NCBI RefSeq assembly: GCF_000009365.1
Contig: NC_008260.1
Location: forward strand, 1,461,501 to 1,525,500
Length of the DNA: 64,000 bases
DNA from: Alcanivorax borkumensis SK2
Lineage (GTDB): Bacteria > Pseudomonadota > Gammaproteobacteria > Pseudomonadales > Alcanivoracaceae
Direction of reading: 5' to 3'
The notes beneath the pieces are model-generated. The model was not told the DNA's origin, did not search any database, and saw only the letters and a program-made list of their open reading frames with translations. A program made the translations under genes and the position numbers. Below, in pieces: positions 49,067-58,971 of this stretch; positions within the stretch are counted from its first letter, which is position 1; each line of letters begins with the position of its first letter.

Positions 49067-50494
49067 TTAGTCACCCGGAGTGACTGTTTTCTGTTTGACC
49101 AAGGCAATGTCATCCTCTTCCTGCATGTGAATGAAAGGCTCCAGAATAGTGTTGCCTCGGACTTCAGATTCAATAACGTGCAAAAAAGTGTATGCCCCCA
49201 ATAGCTTGCGAGCTAAAAAGATGAATTCTTTAGGCGGCACATCAAAATGCACGGACAACGCATTGCGTCCCGCGCGGTTCATAATCCGGTTTGGCAGGTC
49301 GCTTTTGCCCCAGCAGTACTCGCCATTCTCGTTTAGAACGAATGCAGGGGGAGGGTAGCGATCAGGGTCTTGCAGGACTTCGATTGCCTCAAAACAGAGC
49401 CCGGAGAACTCCTCAAGCAGCTTGCGCGGAGTATTACCCGCAAGGAAGTCGAGAGCGTTGAGTGCTCGGATTAGCCGATCGGTGTCATGATAGAAGGAGG
49501 CGCGAATCATCTCTCGGCCTGGCCCTAGCACTTCATTATCAAAATCTCGGATAGCGCCGAAGTCGAGCAGGACAACCTGGTCTTGCTCCGGGGTTTCTCC
49601 TATGCGCAACAAATAATTACCGAAGTTCGGGTCCGTCTGCATCTTGTTCCATTCGAACACTTCACGACAGCACAGCTCCATAATCGCGCGGCCGATAAAG
49701 TTTCGCCGAGCTTGGGATAGCTCAAGCACAGCCGGGTCATTCACGCTTATCCCATGTTCAAACGTCATGCACATGATGTTGTGGGTAGAGAACTCTGGAA
49801 CAATTTCTGGAACCACAAAACGCGTGTCCTCGGCCAGAGCATGGCGAAAATGGCGGGTGGTATGGGCCTCGAGATCGTAATCGACTTCCCGCTTGAGCAT
49901 CTCGCGTACCTCATCCAACCACATGTTGAACTGCTCAGTGATAGGCACCAGGCGGCTTAATTTCAGCAAGCGAACCAGAGCACGCATGTCCGAATCAATG
50001 GCATCTGCCACGCCCGGATATTGGATTTTCAGGCATAGCTCTTTGCCATCTGATTTGCGCACAGCCTTATGCACTTGCGCCAAAGACGCCGCCCCCAGCG
50101 GTTGTTGCTCAACCTCAAGCTCAGCAAGCTTAACCTCGCCCAGCTGCCGCTTGAGGTGACGTTCAATGGCAGGCCATTCCAGTGCGGTTGTCTGGTTTTC
50201 CAAGGTATGCAGGGCGGTTGTCACCTCTTCCGGCAGGAAGTGTTCACCAAACAACGCCATCATCTGCCCAATCTTAACCACAGAACCTTTCAGGCTACCC
50301 AGCTCTTCCACTAGCTCCTGAGCGCGAGCAGAAAGGATTTCCTTGCGCCGCTCGCCACGCTTATCTTTTGCAGTGAACAGTGTTCCTGCGCTAGCTGTAG
50401 CGTATTTGGCGCCAGCCATAAAGCCGGCCTTGGCCATTGAGAATCGTCGCTCCACTGAGCCTGTTTTAACCCGTTTTACCGTTTTACGTGCCAT
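49067..50494 (-). CDS. ABC1/UbiB-family atypical kinase
   Basis: ABC1/UbiB/ADCK proteins are atypical kinase-fold ATPases tied to quinone synthesis and lipid handling. The 475-residue protein has the family KxGQ motif (VVKIGQMMA, about residues 71-79), the Ala-rich loop GAASLAQVHKA (near 132), the catalytic TDPNFGNYLLR and the metal-binding LLDFGAIRDF. It lacks the C-terminal membrane helices of UbiB itself, so I name only the family. It is transcribed alone, with its own terminator. Confidence 0.88.
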   Translation of the reverse strand: MARKTVKRVKTGSVERRFSMAKAGFMAGAKYATASAGTLFTAKDKRGERRKEILSARAQELVEELGSLKGSVVKIGQMMALFGEHFLPEEVTTALHTLENQTTALEWPAIERHLKRQLGEVKLAELEVEQQPLGAASLAQVHKAVRKSDGKELCLKIQYPGVADAIDSDMRALVRLLKLSRLVPITEQFNMWLDEVREMLKREVDYDLEAHTTRHFRHALAEDTRFVVPEIVPEFSTHNIMCMTFEHGISVNDPAVLELSQARRNFIGRAIMELCCREVFEWNKMQTDPNFGNYLLRIGETPEQDQVVLLDFGAIRDFDNEVLGPGREMIRASFYHDTDRLIRALNALDFLAGNTPRKLLEEFSGLCFEAIEVLQDPDRYPPPAFVLNENGEYCWGKSDLPNRIMNRAGRNALSVHFDVPPKEFIFLARKLLGAYTFLHVIESEVRGNTILEPFIHMQEEDDIALVKQKTVTPGD

Positions 50495-50584
50495 AGTCGC
50501 GAGGAAACTCCATTTGCCATCCAGAACTCCGGTGGCATTCTAGCCTTTATTATAAAGCGGGTCATTGTCCTAAGGAGAGATCAA

Positions 50585-51373
50585 ATGGCGAGGACGTGGG
50601 TGTTACTACGTGGCTTGGTTCGTGAAAAGCGGCATTGGGAGGGTTTTCCCGCTCATTTTCAGGCGGCAGTACCGCAAGATAGCGTGATAACGTTGGATTT
50701 GCCGGGCAACGGTGAATTTTGCCAGGAAAACAGCCCTACACGCATTGCAGACATGGTTGCCCATGCCCGAGGGCAACTTCAGAAGCAGGGCCATCAAGGG
50801 CCTTACCACGTTGTGGCACTGTCATTGGGTGCAATGGTGGCTGTGCAGTGGCTATGTCAAGCGCCCCATGAGGTGGCGTTTGCAGCCCTAATCAATACCA
50901 GTGCAAGCCGATATAGCCCGTTCTGGCAACGTCTTCGTCCGGCCAACTACCGCAGACTTCTCAAGGACGCGGTGTTTAGTCGAAACGCATTGCAAAAAGA
51001 AAGCGCGATTCTGGAAATTACCTCTAATATGCGCAGCCAAGACTACCTCCGTGCCCTTGCGGATAAGTGGCGCGATTATGCCGTGTCTCAGCCGGTTTCT
51101 CTGGGGAATAGCCTGCGCCAATTGCTGGCAGCCATACGTTTTCGCGCCCCCGCGGCACTACCCAGTAGTGTACCCGTGGTCATTATTAATGGCGGAGGAG
51201 ATCGTTTGGTCGGCCCCAGCTGCTCACGCAGCCTAGCCGTAGCCTGGCAGTTGCCGCTTAAAGTTCATACAGAAGCCGGCCATGATTTGCCACTGGATGC
51301 CCCTCAGTGGCTGATCAATACCTTGCTGGAAAGTGTGGCAGATGCAGCGCAAAGCTTACCGGGGTCAGTTTAA
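50585..51373 (+). CDS. Alpha/beta hydrolase
   Basis: The 262-residue protein has the alpha/beta hydrolase order: an oxyanion-region RGLVREKRHWEGF, TLDLPGNGEF, a nucleophile elbow VVALSLGAMVAVQW (Ser near 85), an acid in INGGGDRLVGP (near 205) and a His in EAGHDLPLDAPQW (near 233). The elbow reads ALSLG rather than GxSxG, with Ala in the first Gly position. The substrate is unknown. AAGGAG stands before the ATG. Confidence 0.85.
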   Translation: MARTWVLLRGLVREKRHWEGFPAHFQAAVPQDSVITLDLPGNGEFCQENSPTRIADMVAHARGQLQKQGHQGPYHVVALSLGAMVAVQWLCQAPHEVAFAALINTSASRYSPFWQRLRPANYRRLLKDAVFSRNALQKESAILEITSNMRSQDYLRALADKWRDYAVSQPVSLGNSLRQLLAAIRFRAPAALPSSVPVVIINGGGDRLVGPSCSRSLAVAWQLPLKVHTEAGHDLPLDAPQWLINTLLESVADAAQSLPGSV

Positions 51374-51434
51374 GGTTCTAGGCTCTAGGCAGATTTATGT
51401 GAGTGAGCAGTCTTTTAAAATCTGCTAGAGCCAT

Positions 51435-51460
51435 AAAAAAACCGGCACGAAGGCCGGTTT
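51435..51460. terminator. Bidirectional terminator between hydrolase gene and prc
   Basis: The stem ACCGGC/GCCGGT with loop ACGAAG is flanked by A7 on the left and TTT on the right. On the minus strand, for prc, it ends in a run of seven T, a strong terminator. For the rightward gene it is weaker. Confidence 0.85.
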
Positions 51461-51482
51461 GTATTTAACAAAGGCTATCACT

Positions 51483-53591
51483 TCACTCCTTACGAGCGAC
51501 CTGATTTTCTTTCAGCAAGCCCATGTAATCGACCAAAATCTCCCCGGTCTCGCGTATATAAGGGTCTTCATTCATGGCCTCATCATGACTTTCCGGATCC
51601 AGTGCTCGCTGCTCTTCTAGGGTGCGTAACGCCTGAATACTTTCTAGCGGCTCTTCACCGCGGGCCTGGCGGCGACTGTTTTCGATCGCTAGGCGCTCTT
51701 TGTCAAACTCAGCCTGCATTCGCGTCCGTACTTCTTCGTTCAATGATAGCTCCGTGCGGTTACGGTTAACGTCAAGGAGCTTACGCAGGGAGTGCACATA
51801 GACGAACTCTGGATCGTTATCCGTACGTTTCTCGTGCTGCGCGCGAAGCTGTGGCAGAAAAGGTACAAGGTCCGTAACACGCTGATATTTTGCTGATTTA
51901 ATTTCATCCCAAGGCAGAGCGTTGGGCAAAGAACTTTCCCCCACATCGTCCATATCTACTAATGATGGTAACTCCACATCTGGCACAATCCCAAGGTTCT
52001 GGTTGCTGGAGCCGGAAACACGATAGAACTTTGCATTGGTCATTTTCAGTTTGCCATGATTAAGGTCCAACAAGGTTTGCACCGTACCTTTACCATAAGT
52101 TTGATCGCCAACAATGATGGCGCGGCCATAGTCCTGCATGGCGCCAGCAAAAATTTCCGATGCGGACGCGCTATACCGATTCACAATTACCGCCATGGGG
52201 CCAGCAAAAAGAACCCCTGGAAATTTATCACCCTCAATACTGACCCGACCGCTGGATTCTCGCACCTGAACGGTAGGGCCCCTGTTAATGAATAAGCTAA
52301 CCAGCTTGTTCACTTCTAACAAAGAGCCGCCACCGTTGTTACGTAGATCAATAACTAAACCATCAATGTTTTCTTTACGCAGCTCTACCAATAGTTTTGC
52401 CACGTCACTGGTGGTGCTGGTGTATTTCGGATCACCGCGATGGTACGCATCGAAATCGAGATAAAAAGCGGGAATTTCGATGATCCCTAACTTTAGATCC
52501 TGGCCGTTTCGCGTAATCTGGATAATGTCTTTCTTGGCTGCTTGTTCTTCCAGTACCACCTTGTTACGGACAATACTGATGGTGCGCGTGTCGTGTTCAC
52601 TTGCGCTACCCGCCGGAATAATTTCCAAATTAACCTTGGTGCCCTTAGGGCCACGAATCTGATCGACCACTTCATCCAAACGCAAACCGATCACCGGTAC
52701 CGGATCTCCCTCTTCTTGGGATACACCAACAATACGGTCCGCAGGCTTTAGCTGCCCGCCTTTAGCGGCAGGGCCACCGGGCACCAGACGAACCACTTTA
52801 GTGTAGCCATCTTCGTACTGCAGCACGGCCCCAATGCCTTCCAGGGAACGGCTCATACTGATGTCGAAATTCTTCGAATTATGTGGGGTGAAATAGGTGG
52901 TATGTGGATCAAACGTCTGCGTAAGTGCATTGATATACACTTGGAAGACATCTTCCGGAGTATTTTGCTTGATGCGTTTGAGTTGGCTCTCGTAACGACG
53001 CGTTAAACGGGTTTCGATGTCTTCGGCGCTGGAATCGTTAAGACGCATGGACAGTACCGCATTCTTTAACTGGCGTTTCCATATTTCATCAAGAGCGGCC
53101 TCATCTTTAGCCCAAGGCGCGTTTTCGCGATCAACACGCACCGATTCTTCAGCATCAAATGTCAGTGACTCCAGGTCATTGGCGATCGTCTCCAGAGACC
53201 AGGTAAGCCGATCTTCCAGTCGTTTCTGGAAGCGATTAAAGATCGTATATCCGCCCTCAAGCTGACCTTTGCGCAGTTGATCGTCCAAAATATGGCTATA
53301 ACGCTCGAAGTCTTCAATGTCTGATGCCAGGAAATACAACCGATTAGGGTCCAGGTCTTCTAGGTAACGCTGCAGAACCTGCTCCGAGAGCTGATCATCA
53401 AAATCAAGCTGACGGTAGTGATTCTTGAGTTTGTCGGCGATCTCTTCAGCGGCTTCCAGCTGCTGTTCCGTCGGCTTCAGGTCGCCCTGGACCTCAGGCG
53501 AGTTGGAATGTAATGCGCTACCACCCTTGATTGCTCCACCCAACAGTAACAGGGCTAGCGCAAGAGGGAATAGCTTACGGAGTAATGACAT
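51483..53591 (-). CDS. prc: Tail-specific periplasmic protease Prc
   Basis: Prc (Tsp) degrades periplasmic proteins with non-polar C-termini and trims penicillin-binding protein 3. The protein is about 702 residues when started at ATG 53591 (MSLLRKLFPLALALLLLGG signal peptide). It has an N-terminal DUF3340-like part, a PDZ domain (about 230-310), and the S41 core with the Ser-Lys dyad in NRYSASASEIFAGAMQDYG and TYGKGTVQ (about residues 437-470). The C-terminal DUF3340 region is charged. Family length is about 680-720. Confidence 0.95.
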   Translation of the reverse strand: MSLLRKLFPLALALLLLGGAIKGGSALHSNSPEVQGDLKPTEQQLEAAEEIADKLKNHYRQLDFDDQLSEQVLQRYLEDLDPNRLYFLASDIEDFERYSHILDDQLRKGQLEGGYTIFNRFQKRLEDRLTWSLETIANDLESLTFDAEESVRVDRENAPWAKDEAALDEIWKRQLKNAVLSMRLNDSSAEDIETRLTRRYESQLKRIKQNTPEDVFQVYINALTQTFDPHTTYFTPHNSKNFDISMSRSLEGIGAVLQYEDGYTKVVRLVPGGPAAKGGQLKPADRIVGVSQEEGDPVPVIGLRLDEVVDQIRGPKGTKVNLEIIPAGSASEHDTRTISIVRNKVVLEEQAAKKDIIQITRNGQDLKLGIIEIPAFYLDFDAYHRGDPKYTSTTSDVAKLLVELRKENIDGLVIDLRNNGGGSLLEVNKLVSLFINRGPTVQVRESSGRVSIEGDKFPGVLFAGPMAVIVNRYSASASEIFAGAMQDYGRAIIVGDQTYGKGTVQTLLDLNHGKLKMTNAKFYRVSGSSNQNLGIVPDVELPSLVDMDDVGESSLPNALPWDEIKSAKYQRVTDLVPFLPQLRAQHEKRTDNDPEFVYVHSLRKLLDVNRNRTELSLNEEVRTRMQAEFDKERLAIENSRRQARGEEPLESIQALRTLEEQRALDPESHDEAMNEDPYIRETGEILVDYMGLLKENQVARKE

Positions 53592-53755
53592 ACTGGCTCT
53601 CAAACAGTTTTTTTCAGTATAGCCGACCACCGCTAAGCGGTCATTCAGGGTTGAATGCGGGTAATCGATGTAGACTATCGTGATAGCACGAAATTGCAGT
53701 GCTGCTAACGCCGTTTGTCGGCGCAATTCTATGACCCTAGCGCACGGGAGATACT

Positions 53756-54979
53756 TTGCACAGACTGTTCAGCTTGTTTTTCCTTGTAGGCATTGCTGGG
53801 GCTGTGGTTCAGCTCCTTACCGGTGATATAGAGGCGCCAGGGCGTCTTATCAACGCCCTGTGGGAATCAGCCAATTTGGCGGTTGATGTTAGCTTGGGGC
53901 TAATTGGCGTTCTAGCATTATGGAGCGGCCTCTTCCGGTTAGCAGAAGCCAGCCAGCTTGCTCATCGCGTTTCCACCTGGGTGACCCCTGTGATGGTTCG
54001 GTTGATGCCCGGGATTGCACGCTCTCCCGGATCTGCGGCACCGGTCTCCATGAACTTGGCGGCGAATATGTTAGGGCTTGATAACGCCGCCACGCCGCTG
54101 GGGCTCAAAGCCATGGCGTCTCTACAAGAAGGCAATCCCAACCCGCGCCAAGCCACCAACAGCCAGATCATGTTTCTGGTGCTGAATACCTCATCGGTGA
54201 CCCTGGTGCCGGTTACGGTGCTGTTATTCCGTGCGCAACAAGGCGCCGCCGATCCCGCATTAGTGTATTTGCCCTTATTAATGGCAACGACGATCTCTAC
54301 GCTGATCGGCGTAATTGTTACCGCGAGGGTACAGAAATTACCGCTAGCGAGCCCGTTGTTATTGGCGGTGGCGGGCATCTGGCTAGCCGTTTTGGCCCTG
54401 CTGGGTGCCATCGTTTTGGTCGCACCTGCTGAAACGGCCAATACCTTTGCCAGCTTGCTAGGCAACGGCATCCTGCTACTGGTGCTAGCTGTGTTCTTTA
54501 TTGCCGCCTGGCGCTCTGGGGTAGATAGCTATGATGCGTTTGTGGAGGGCGCCAAGGAGGGCTTTACCCTAGCAGTAAAAATCATCCCTTACCTAGTAGC
54601 TATGCTGACCGCAATTGCCATGCTTAGAGCGGGGGGTGTACTCGGATTGCTTCTGGAAGGCATTCGAGTGGGCGTTGCTGCCCTTGGTCTTGATACCCGG
54701 TTTGTAGATGCATTGCCCGTGGCCTTGCTCAAGCCCTTAAGTGGTTCCGGCGCAAGGGCTGCCATGGTGGACGTGATGCAAACCCATGGTGTGGATTCGC
54801 TAGCAGGGCGAATGGCCGCGGTCATGCAAGGCTCCACAGAAACCACCTTTTATGTGCTTACCGTTTACTTCGGTAGCGTGGGCATTAGGGATTTTCGCTA
54901 TGCGTTATGGTGTGGGCTGGCAGCGGATGCTGCCGGCTTGATTAGCGCAATTTTCTTGAGCTACCTGTTTTTTACCTAA
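53756..54979 (+). CDS. Fused SpmA-SpmB-like nucleoside-recognition membrane protein
   Basis: The 407-residue protein has two halves that each match a Gate/nucleoside-recognition domain, corresponding to the separate Bacillus spore-maturation proteins SpmA (about 1-190) and SpmB (about 240-407). Signatures are SMNLAANMLGLDNAATPLGLKAM and PLSGSGARAAMVDVM with MQGSTETTFYVLTVYFGSVG. The organism gives no sign of sporulating. Its function here is unknown. The start is TTG 53756 with GGGAG upstream. It is divergent from prc. Confidence 0.85.
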   Translation: MHRLFSLFFLVGIAGAVVQLLTGDIEAPGRLINALWESANLAVDVSLGLIGVLALWSGLFRLAEASQLAHRVSTWVTPVMVRLMPGIARSPGSAAPVSMNLAANMLGLDNAATPLGLKAMASLQEGNPNPRQATNSQIMFLVLNTSSVTLVPVTVLLFRAQQGAADPALVYLPLLMATTISTLIGVIVTARVQKLPLASPLLLAVAGIWLAVLALLGAIVLVAPAETANTFASLLGNGILLLVLAVFFIAAWRSGVDSYDAFVEGAKEGFTLAVKIIPYLVAMLTAIAMLRAGGVLGLLLEGIRVGVAALGLDTRFVDALPVALLKPLSGSGARAAMVDVMQTHGVDSLAGRMAAVMQGSTETTFYVLTVYFGSVGIRDFRYALWCGLAADAAGLISAIFLSYLFFT

Positions 54980-54997
54980 CCAGGTGTTTGTCTGTGT

Positions 54998-55636
54998 TTA
55001 ATCAACAATAAACCGGAAAGTCAGGTTAATGCGCGGATCAGGACAGTTTCGACGGCGGGGTAGCGCGTGCTCAAATCCGGCCTGAACCTGCGGCGACATC
55101 AACAACAGACTGTCATGATGTAGTGGCAGACTGAAACATTGTCGTCGCCCACCAGGGCTCTTGGGGCGAAAGGTCAGCTCCCGAGTGGCACCAAGATTGT
55201 AGGAGGCTATCCAAGGAGTGCAGCCCAGTTCCGGCTCATTGTCACTGTGATAGCCCATACAGTCATCGCCATTGCGATAGCGATTAGCCAGCACGCTATT
55301 GAAGGTTTTACCGGTGATGTGTTCGATCTCTGCTTTAATTGGCAATAGTGCGGCGAGCCAGCCTGTGGCGATATGTGTGTGCCCAGAGTAACGGTAGTGC
55401 AAGCCCGCATCACCGTGCCAAGCAGTGAGGCGAGGGACGGGGTGTTGCCGCCCGTACACCGTAATGTTGGGTTGTCGCCAGTCCAGCGCCTGGCTTAATG
55501 TGATTAATGCATGGTCAGCGTGTGATTGTCCCATCAGTCCTGACCAGTAATGCAATGTGGCATCGCCAGCCGGAGTAGTCTCATTGGCGGGATTACGGAG
55601 TAGGTGATGCTCTGGTTCTGTCGATGGTGGGTACAT
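54998..55636 (-). CDS. AlkB-type 2-oxoglutarate/Fe(II) dioxygenase
   Basis: AlkB-type enzymes oxidatively remove methyl lesions from DNA or RNA bases. With the ATG start at 55636 the protein is about 212 residues; an upstream TTG (55675) adds 13. The iron ligands are visible as HSDNEPELG (HxD, near residue 130) and the His in FEHALPRRR, with 2-oxoglutarate-binding RINLTFR at the C-terminus. The size and TWHGD-type LTAWHGDAGLHYRYSG segment resemble ALKBH2/3-like bacterial proteins. Confidence 0.88.
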   Translation of the reverse strand: MYPPSTEPEHHLLRNPANETTPAGDATLHYWSGLMGQSHADHALITLSQALDWRQPNITVYGRQHPVPRLTAWHGDAGLHYRYSGHTHIATGWLAALLPIKAEIEHITGKTFNSVLANRYRNGDDCMGYHSDNEPELGCTPWIASYNLGATRELTFRPKSPGGRRQCFSLPLHHDSLLLMSPQVQAGFEHALPRRRNCPDPRINLTFRFIVD

Positions 55637-55694
55637 AGCCGCTCTATCAAAATGTAAACGGCGTATTGCCGGCAAGAATGATCAGGAAAACATC

Positions 55695-56645
55695 ATGCTG
55701 CATATTTTTCGTATTGAAGATGGTGTTCTACGAGAAAAAGAGGTGAATGCCACTATGCCTACCTTATCTGAGGAAGGCAGCTGGATCGACCTAGTAGATG
55801 CCGAGGACGCAGAACGCAACCTGGTTCAGCAATTTCTCCAGACCGAACTACCTGATTCCGACGATATGGAAGAAATTGAAGCTTCCGCCCGTTTTTTCAG
55901 TGATGAGCAGGGGCTTCATGTCCACTCTTTGTTTATGTTCCAATCCGAGGGCCGGGCACGGACCTCCACAGTTGCTTTTATCGTCCAAGAAGGGCGATTG
56001 CTCTCATTCCGAGATTCCCGGTTACCGGATTTCCGCTTATTGCGCCTGCGAGTCCGCCGGGGTTGGGTCAAGGTATCCCAGCCTTTGGATATTTTGCTAA
56101 GTATACTTGATCAAAAAGTGGAAAATCTTGCGGATGCGCTTGAGGACGTACACCGAGACTTGGAAAAAGTCGGCTACAGCGTGCTGGAGGAAGAAAACGG
56201 AAAACTGGAAGAAGACATTGAGCGTCTGGCCCAGCTAGAAGACACTAACGGGAAAATCCGTTTGTGTTTGATGGATACCCAGCGCTCTATCTCGTTTATT
56301 CAGCGCTATGTGCGCCCTGATAAAATTCGGCGGAGAACCTGTGCGGAAATTCAGCATGACCTAGATACGTTGATGTCACACACCACCTTCCTGTTCGACA
56401 AAATCAACTTTCTGATGGATGCAGCCCAGGGCTTTATCAACATTCAGCAAAATCAGATCATCAAGATATTCTCTATTGCCGCCGTGGTGTTTCTGCCCCC
56501 CACCATGATCGCCAGCATCTACGGGATGAACTTCGACATTATGCCAGAACTGGACTTCCGCTTTGGCTACCCCATGGCAATTGGTTTGATGGTGTTGTCC
56601 GGCATGGCGCCGTATTGGTACTTCAAACGCAAGGGCTGGTTGTAG
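55695..56645 (+). CDS. corA: CorA-type magnesium/cobalt transporter
   Basis: CorA forms pentameric Mg2+ channels in the inner membrane. The 316-residue protein has a large cytoplasmic funnel domain, a long stalk helix and two C-terminal helices. The selectivity motif GMN (YGMNFDIMPEL, near residue 278) follows TM1, and a basic WYFKRKGWL ends the chain. It is divergent from the AlkB gene. Confidence 0.94.
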   Translation: MLHIFRIEDGVLREKEVNATMPTLSEEGSWIDLVDAEDAERNLVQQFLQTELPDSDDMEEIEASARFFSDEQGLHVHSLFMFQSEGRARTSTVAFIVQEGRLLSFRDSRLPDFRLLRLRVRRGWVKVSQPLDILLSILDQKVENLADALEDVHRDLEKVGYSVLEEENGKLEEDIERLAQLEDTNGKIRLCLMDTQRSISFIQRYVRPDKIRRRTCAEIQHDLDTLMSHTTFLFDKINFLMDAAQGFINIQQNQIIKIFSIAAVVFLPPTMIASIYGMNFDIMPELDFRFGYPMAIGLMVLSGMAPYWYFKRKGWL

Positions 56646-56686
56646 AAGGCATCGGTGGTGGGTAGCAGAGGCTCACCCCCCGCACA

Positions 56687-57523
56687 TCAACCGGCCAATA
56701 CCCATCCGCTCGTTGTCTCAGCCGCCTTGCCATCCTCGGCCAGCTTGATCAGATGGGCGCTCAACGAAAGTTGGGCCACCCCGTGTAAAAAGGCGGGCAC
56801 ATCGTCATAAACCGCGGTTACCAATGTTGCCAATGGCTGAGCGTCTTTGCTCAAGCTGTCGAGCACCTTGTCTTCGCGTTTCTGGCGATGGGCGAGGGTG
56901 TGAATGAGTATCTTTTCTGGGTTAGTGATGACATCGCCATGGCCCGGCGCCATAAGCTTAATACCACGGTTTTGCAATTTTCTCAGCGAAGCAAAATAGG
57001 CTTGCATGCACCCGGACGGGGGGGCGATCACCACGGTAGAGCCCTGGATCAGATGGTCCCCGGTGAACAGCAAGCCTTGCTCACTCAGGTAACAGAGGTG
57101 GTTGCCCACATGCCCAGGGGTCTCAATGGCTGTAAGCATGTCGCCGCCGCAGTCTACCGTGTCACCTTCAGCCAACAAGGTATCTGCATCCCAGCTTTCG
57201 TCCTGGAGCCCATCATCGGGCACCCAAGGGCCAAGGCAGCGAGCACCTGTAGCGGCGACTAGAGCTAGTGCGCCGGGAGAATGATCACGGTGTGTATGCG
57301 TCACAATTACCTGGGTAATCGGTTTGTTCAGAGAACGGGCAGCCTGCAATAATGACTGCAAATGCTCCCGGTCCTCGGGGCCAGGGTCAATAACGGTAAG
57401 GCTGTCCTTGCCAAACAGGTAGCTGTTGGTGCCTGGCCCAGTCATCATGCCTGGGTTGCGCGCCAGCATCCGCCAGGCATTGTCGCCAATGGGGGTGAGC
57501 TGGCCGGGAATCAAGGATGCCAT
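56687..57523 (-). CDS. Metallo-beta-lactamase-fold hydrolase (LACTB2-like)
   Basis: The 278-residue protein has the metal-binding HxHxDH motif THTHRDHSPG (near residue 68-77), further ligands in ETPGHVGNHL and FTGDHLIQGSTV, and a C-terminal winged-helix-like region (about 200-270), which is the layout of LACTB2-type MBL proteins. Some of these are RNases. ATG 57523 with AGGAG five bases upstream is the start; the frame is open further up without a ribosome-binding site. The substrate is unknown. Confidence 0.85.
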   Translation of the reverse strand: MASLIPGQLTPIGDNAWRMLARNPGMMTGPGTNSYLFGKDSLTVIDPGPEDREHLQSLLQAARSLNKPITQVIVTHTHRDHSPGALALVAATGARCLGPWVPDDGLQDESWDADTLLAEGDTVDCGGDMLTAIETPGHVGNHLCYLSEQGLLFTGDHLIQGSTVVIAPPSGCMQAYFASLRKLQNRGIKLMAPGHGDVITNPEKILIHTLAHRQKREDKVLDSLSKDAQPLATLVTAVYDDVPAFLHGVAQLSLSAHLIKLAEDGKAAETTSGWVLAG

Positions 57524-57589
57524 AGTGACTCCTGGAATTTTGGAAGCCGCATTGTGACGACTCAGCGCATATCTTGCCAGCACCGAATT

Positions 57590-58069
57590 TCAGGGGTTCG
57601 GATAGGCTAACTTATCCACTACTCGCAGCTGCCAGCGATCCACCGGGGTGTTTTCCTTGGGGTGACGGCTGACGACAGCAAATTGATATTCGCTTCCTTT
57701 AGGTAAATACATTTGCAGCGTTATCGGTTGCTGATAAATCACCGCACAGCTAGATTGGGTCGAACAATGCAGTGCCTGAGCCCGTAAGGTCAGGGCTGCC
57801 ACATCCTGCGCACCTTCATTGCGAACGGTGCCACTGAGCCGAACACCGGATTCAGAATTGCGAATTTCCGTGAGCGCCAGTGCGATGCCTTCCGGTGCCA
57901 TACGAACCTGGTCATGCATGCTGTCTTGCCAAACGCCAACGCCGAGAGTGATCAAGCCGGCCAACACCAGGCTGACCGTCAGCAAAAACGGCCGGCGCCC
58001 CCATTGCCAGCTTCCCCACAACAGGGCAGAGACCGCGATAACCACCGTTAATATAAGCAATAGGCGCAT
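57590..58069 (-). CDS. Small membrane protein of unknown function
   Basis: The 159-residue protein has two N-terminal membrane helices (about 3-20 and 28-47), followed by an extracytoplasmic beta-rich domain (RLSGTVRNEGAQDVAALTLRA), which resembles FxLYD/DUF3426-type domains that occur in membrane-anchored proteins. I do not recognise the family. It overlaps nothing and is separated from the metallo-hydrolase gene by about 65 bp. Confidence 0.75.
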   Translation of the reverse strand: MRLLLILTVVIAVSALLWGSWQWGRRPFLLTVSLVLAGLITLGVGVWQDSMHDQVRMAPEGIALALTEIRNSESGVRLSGTVRNEGAQDVAALTLRAQALHCSTQSSCAVIYQQPITLQMYLPKGSEYQFAVVSRHPKENTPVDRWQLRVVDKLAYPNP

Positions 58070-58143
58070 TAATCCTCCGTAGATGCAGACCTGACCATCC
58101 CTGATTCATATAATCCCCAAAGGCATATGTAAAGGAGAAGGGC

Positions 58144-58920
58144 ATGTTGATTGTTGTCTCACCGGCCAAAACGCTTGATTACGAAAGCGAATTACCGGCA
58201 TTAAAAACCACGCAACCCCGCTTACTTGATGATAGCGAGGCGTTGATAGCGCGCGCGCGGCAGCTTTCTCCAGCAGATATCAGCAGCCTGATGGGGGTTA
58301 GTGACAAAATTGCCCATCTTAACGCAGAACGCTTTTCCTTGTGGGAGAGGCCCTTCAACAAAAAAAATGCCCGGCCAGCGGCGTTTGCGTTCAAGGGTGA
58401 CGTTTACACAGGTCTAGACATTGAATCATTCAATGATCATCAGCTTAGCGAGGCGCAGCAGCGTTTTCGAATGTTATCTGGACTTTACGGTGTGCTTCGA
58501 CCGCTAGATCTAATGCAAGCCTACCGTCTAGAAATGGGCACAAAGCTTGATAATGAGCGTGGCAAGGACCTCTATGCCTTTTGGGGCAACACCATTACCG
58601 AATTGCTCAACAAAGATATGAAAGACGCCAAAACTGATGTGTTAGTGAATTTGGCATCCAACGAGTACTTTAAGGCAGTAAAAAAGAAAGCGGTTGCTGG
58701 CACAATCATTGAGCCAGTATTCCAAGATGAAAAAAATGGTAACTATAAGATTATCAGTTTTTACGCCAAGAAAGCGCGGGGCTTAATGGCCGCCTGGATT
58801 ATCAAGAAAGGCCTTAAGGATCCGGCAAAGTTAACCCAGTTTGATGTGGCCGGTTATTGTTACTGTGAGGCGCAATCCACTGCATTAAGGCCCGTATTCC
58901 GACGGCCAGAGCAAGGGTAG
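58144..58920 (+). CDS. yaaA: Peroxide stress protein YaaA
   Basis: YaaA lowers intracellular free iron and protects DNA from peroxide. The 258-residue protein opens with the family motif [15 protein letters not shown] and carries [14 protein letters not shown] (about 83-96), [12 protein letters not shown] (about 110-121) and [22 protein letters not shown] precedes the ATG, a good ribosome-binding site. Confidence 0.94.
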   Translation: MLIVVSPAKTLDYESELPALKTTQPRLLDDSEALIARARQLSPADISSLMGVSDKIAHLNAERFSLWERPFNKKNARPAAFAFKGDVYTGLDIESFNDHQLSEAQQRFRMLSGLYGVLRPLDLMQAYRLEMGTKLDNERGKDLYAFWGNTITELLNKDMKDAKTDVLVNLASNEYFKAVKKKAVAGTIIEPVFQDEKNGNYKIISFYAKKARGLMAAWIIKKGLKDPAKLTQFDVAGYCYCEAQSTALRPVFRRPEQG

Positions 58921-58971
58921 GGGTAGGGCTTCAGATGGTGCCACAAGCGAGGCTTGCGGCACCGATCAACG

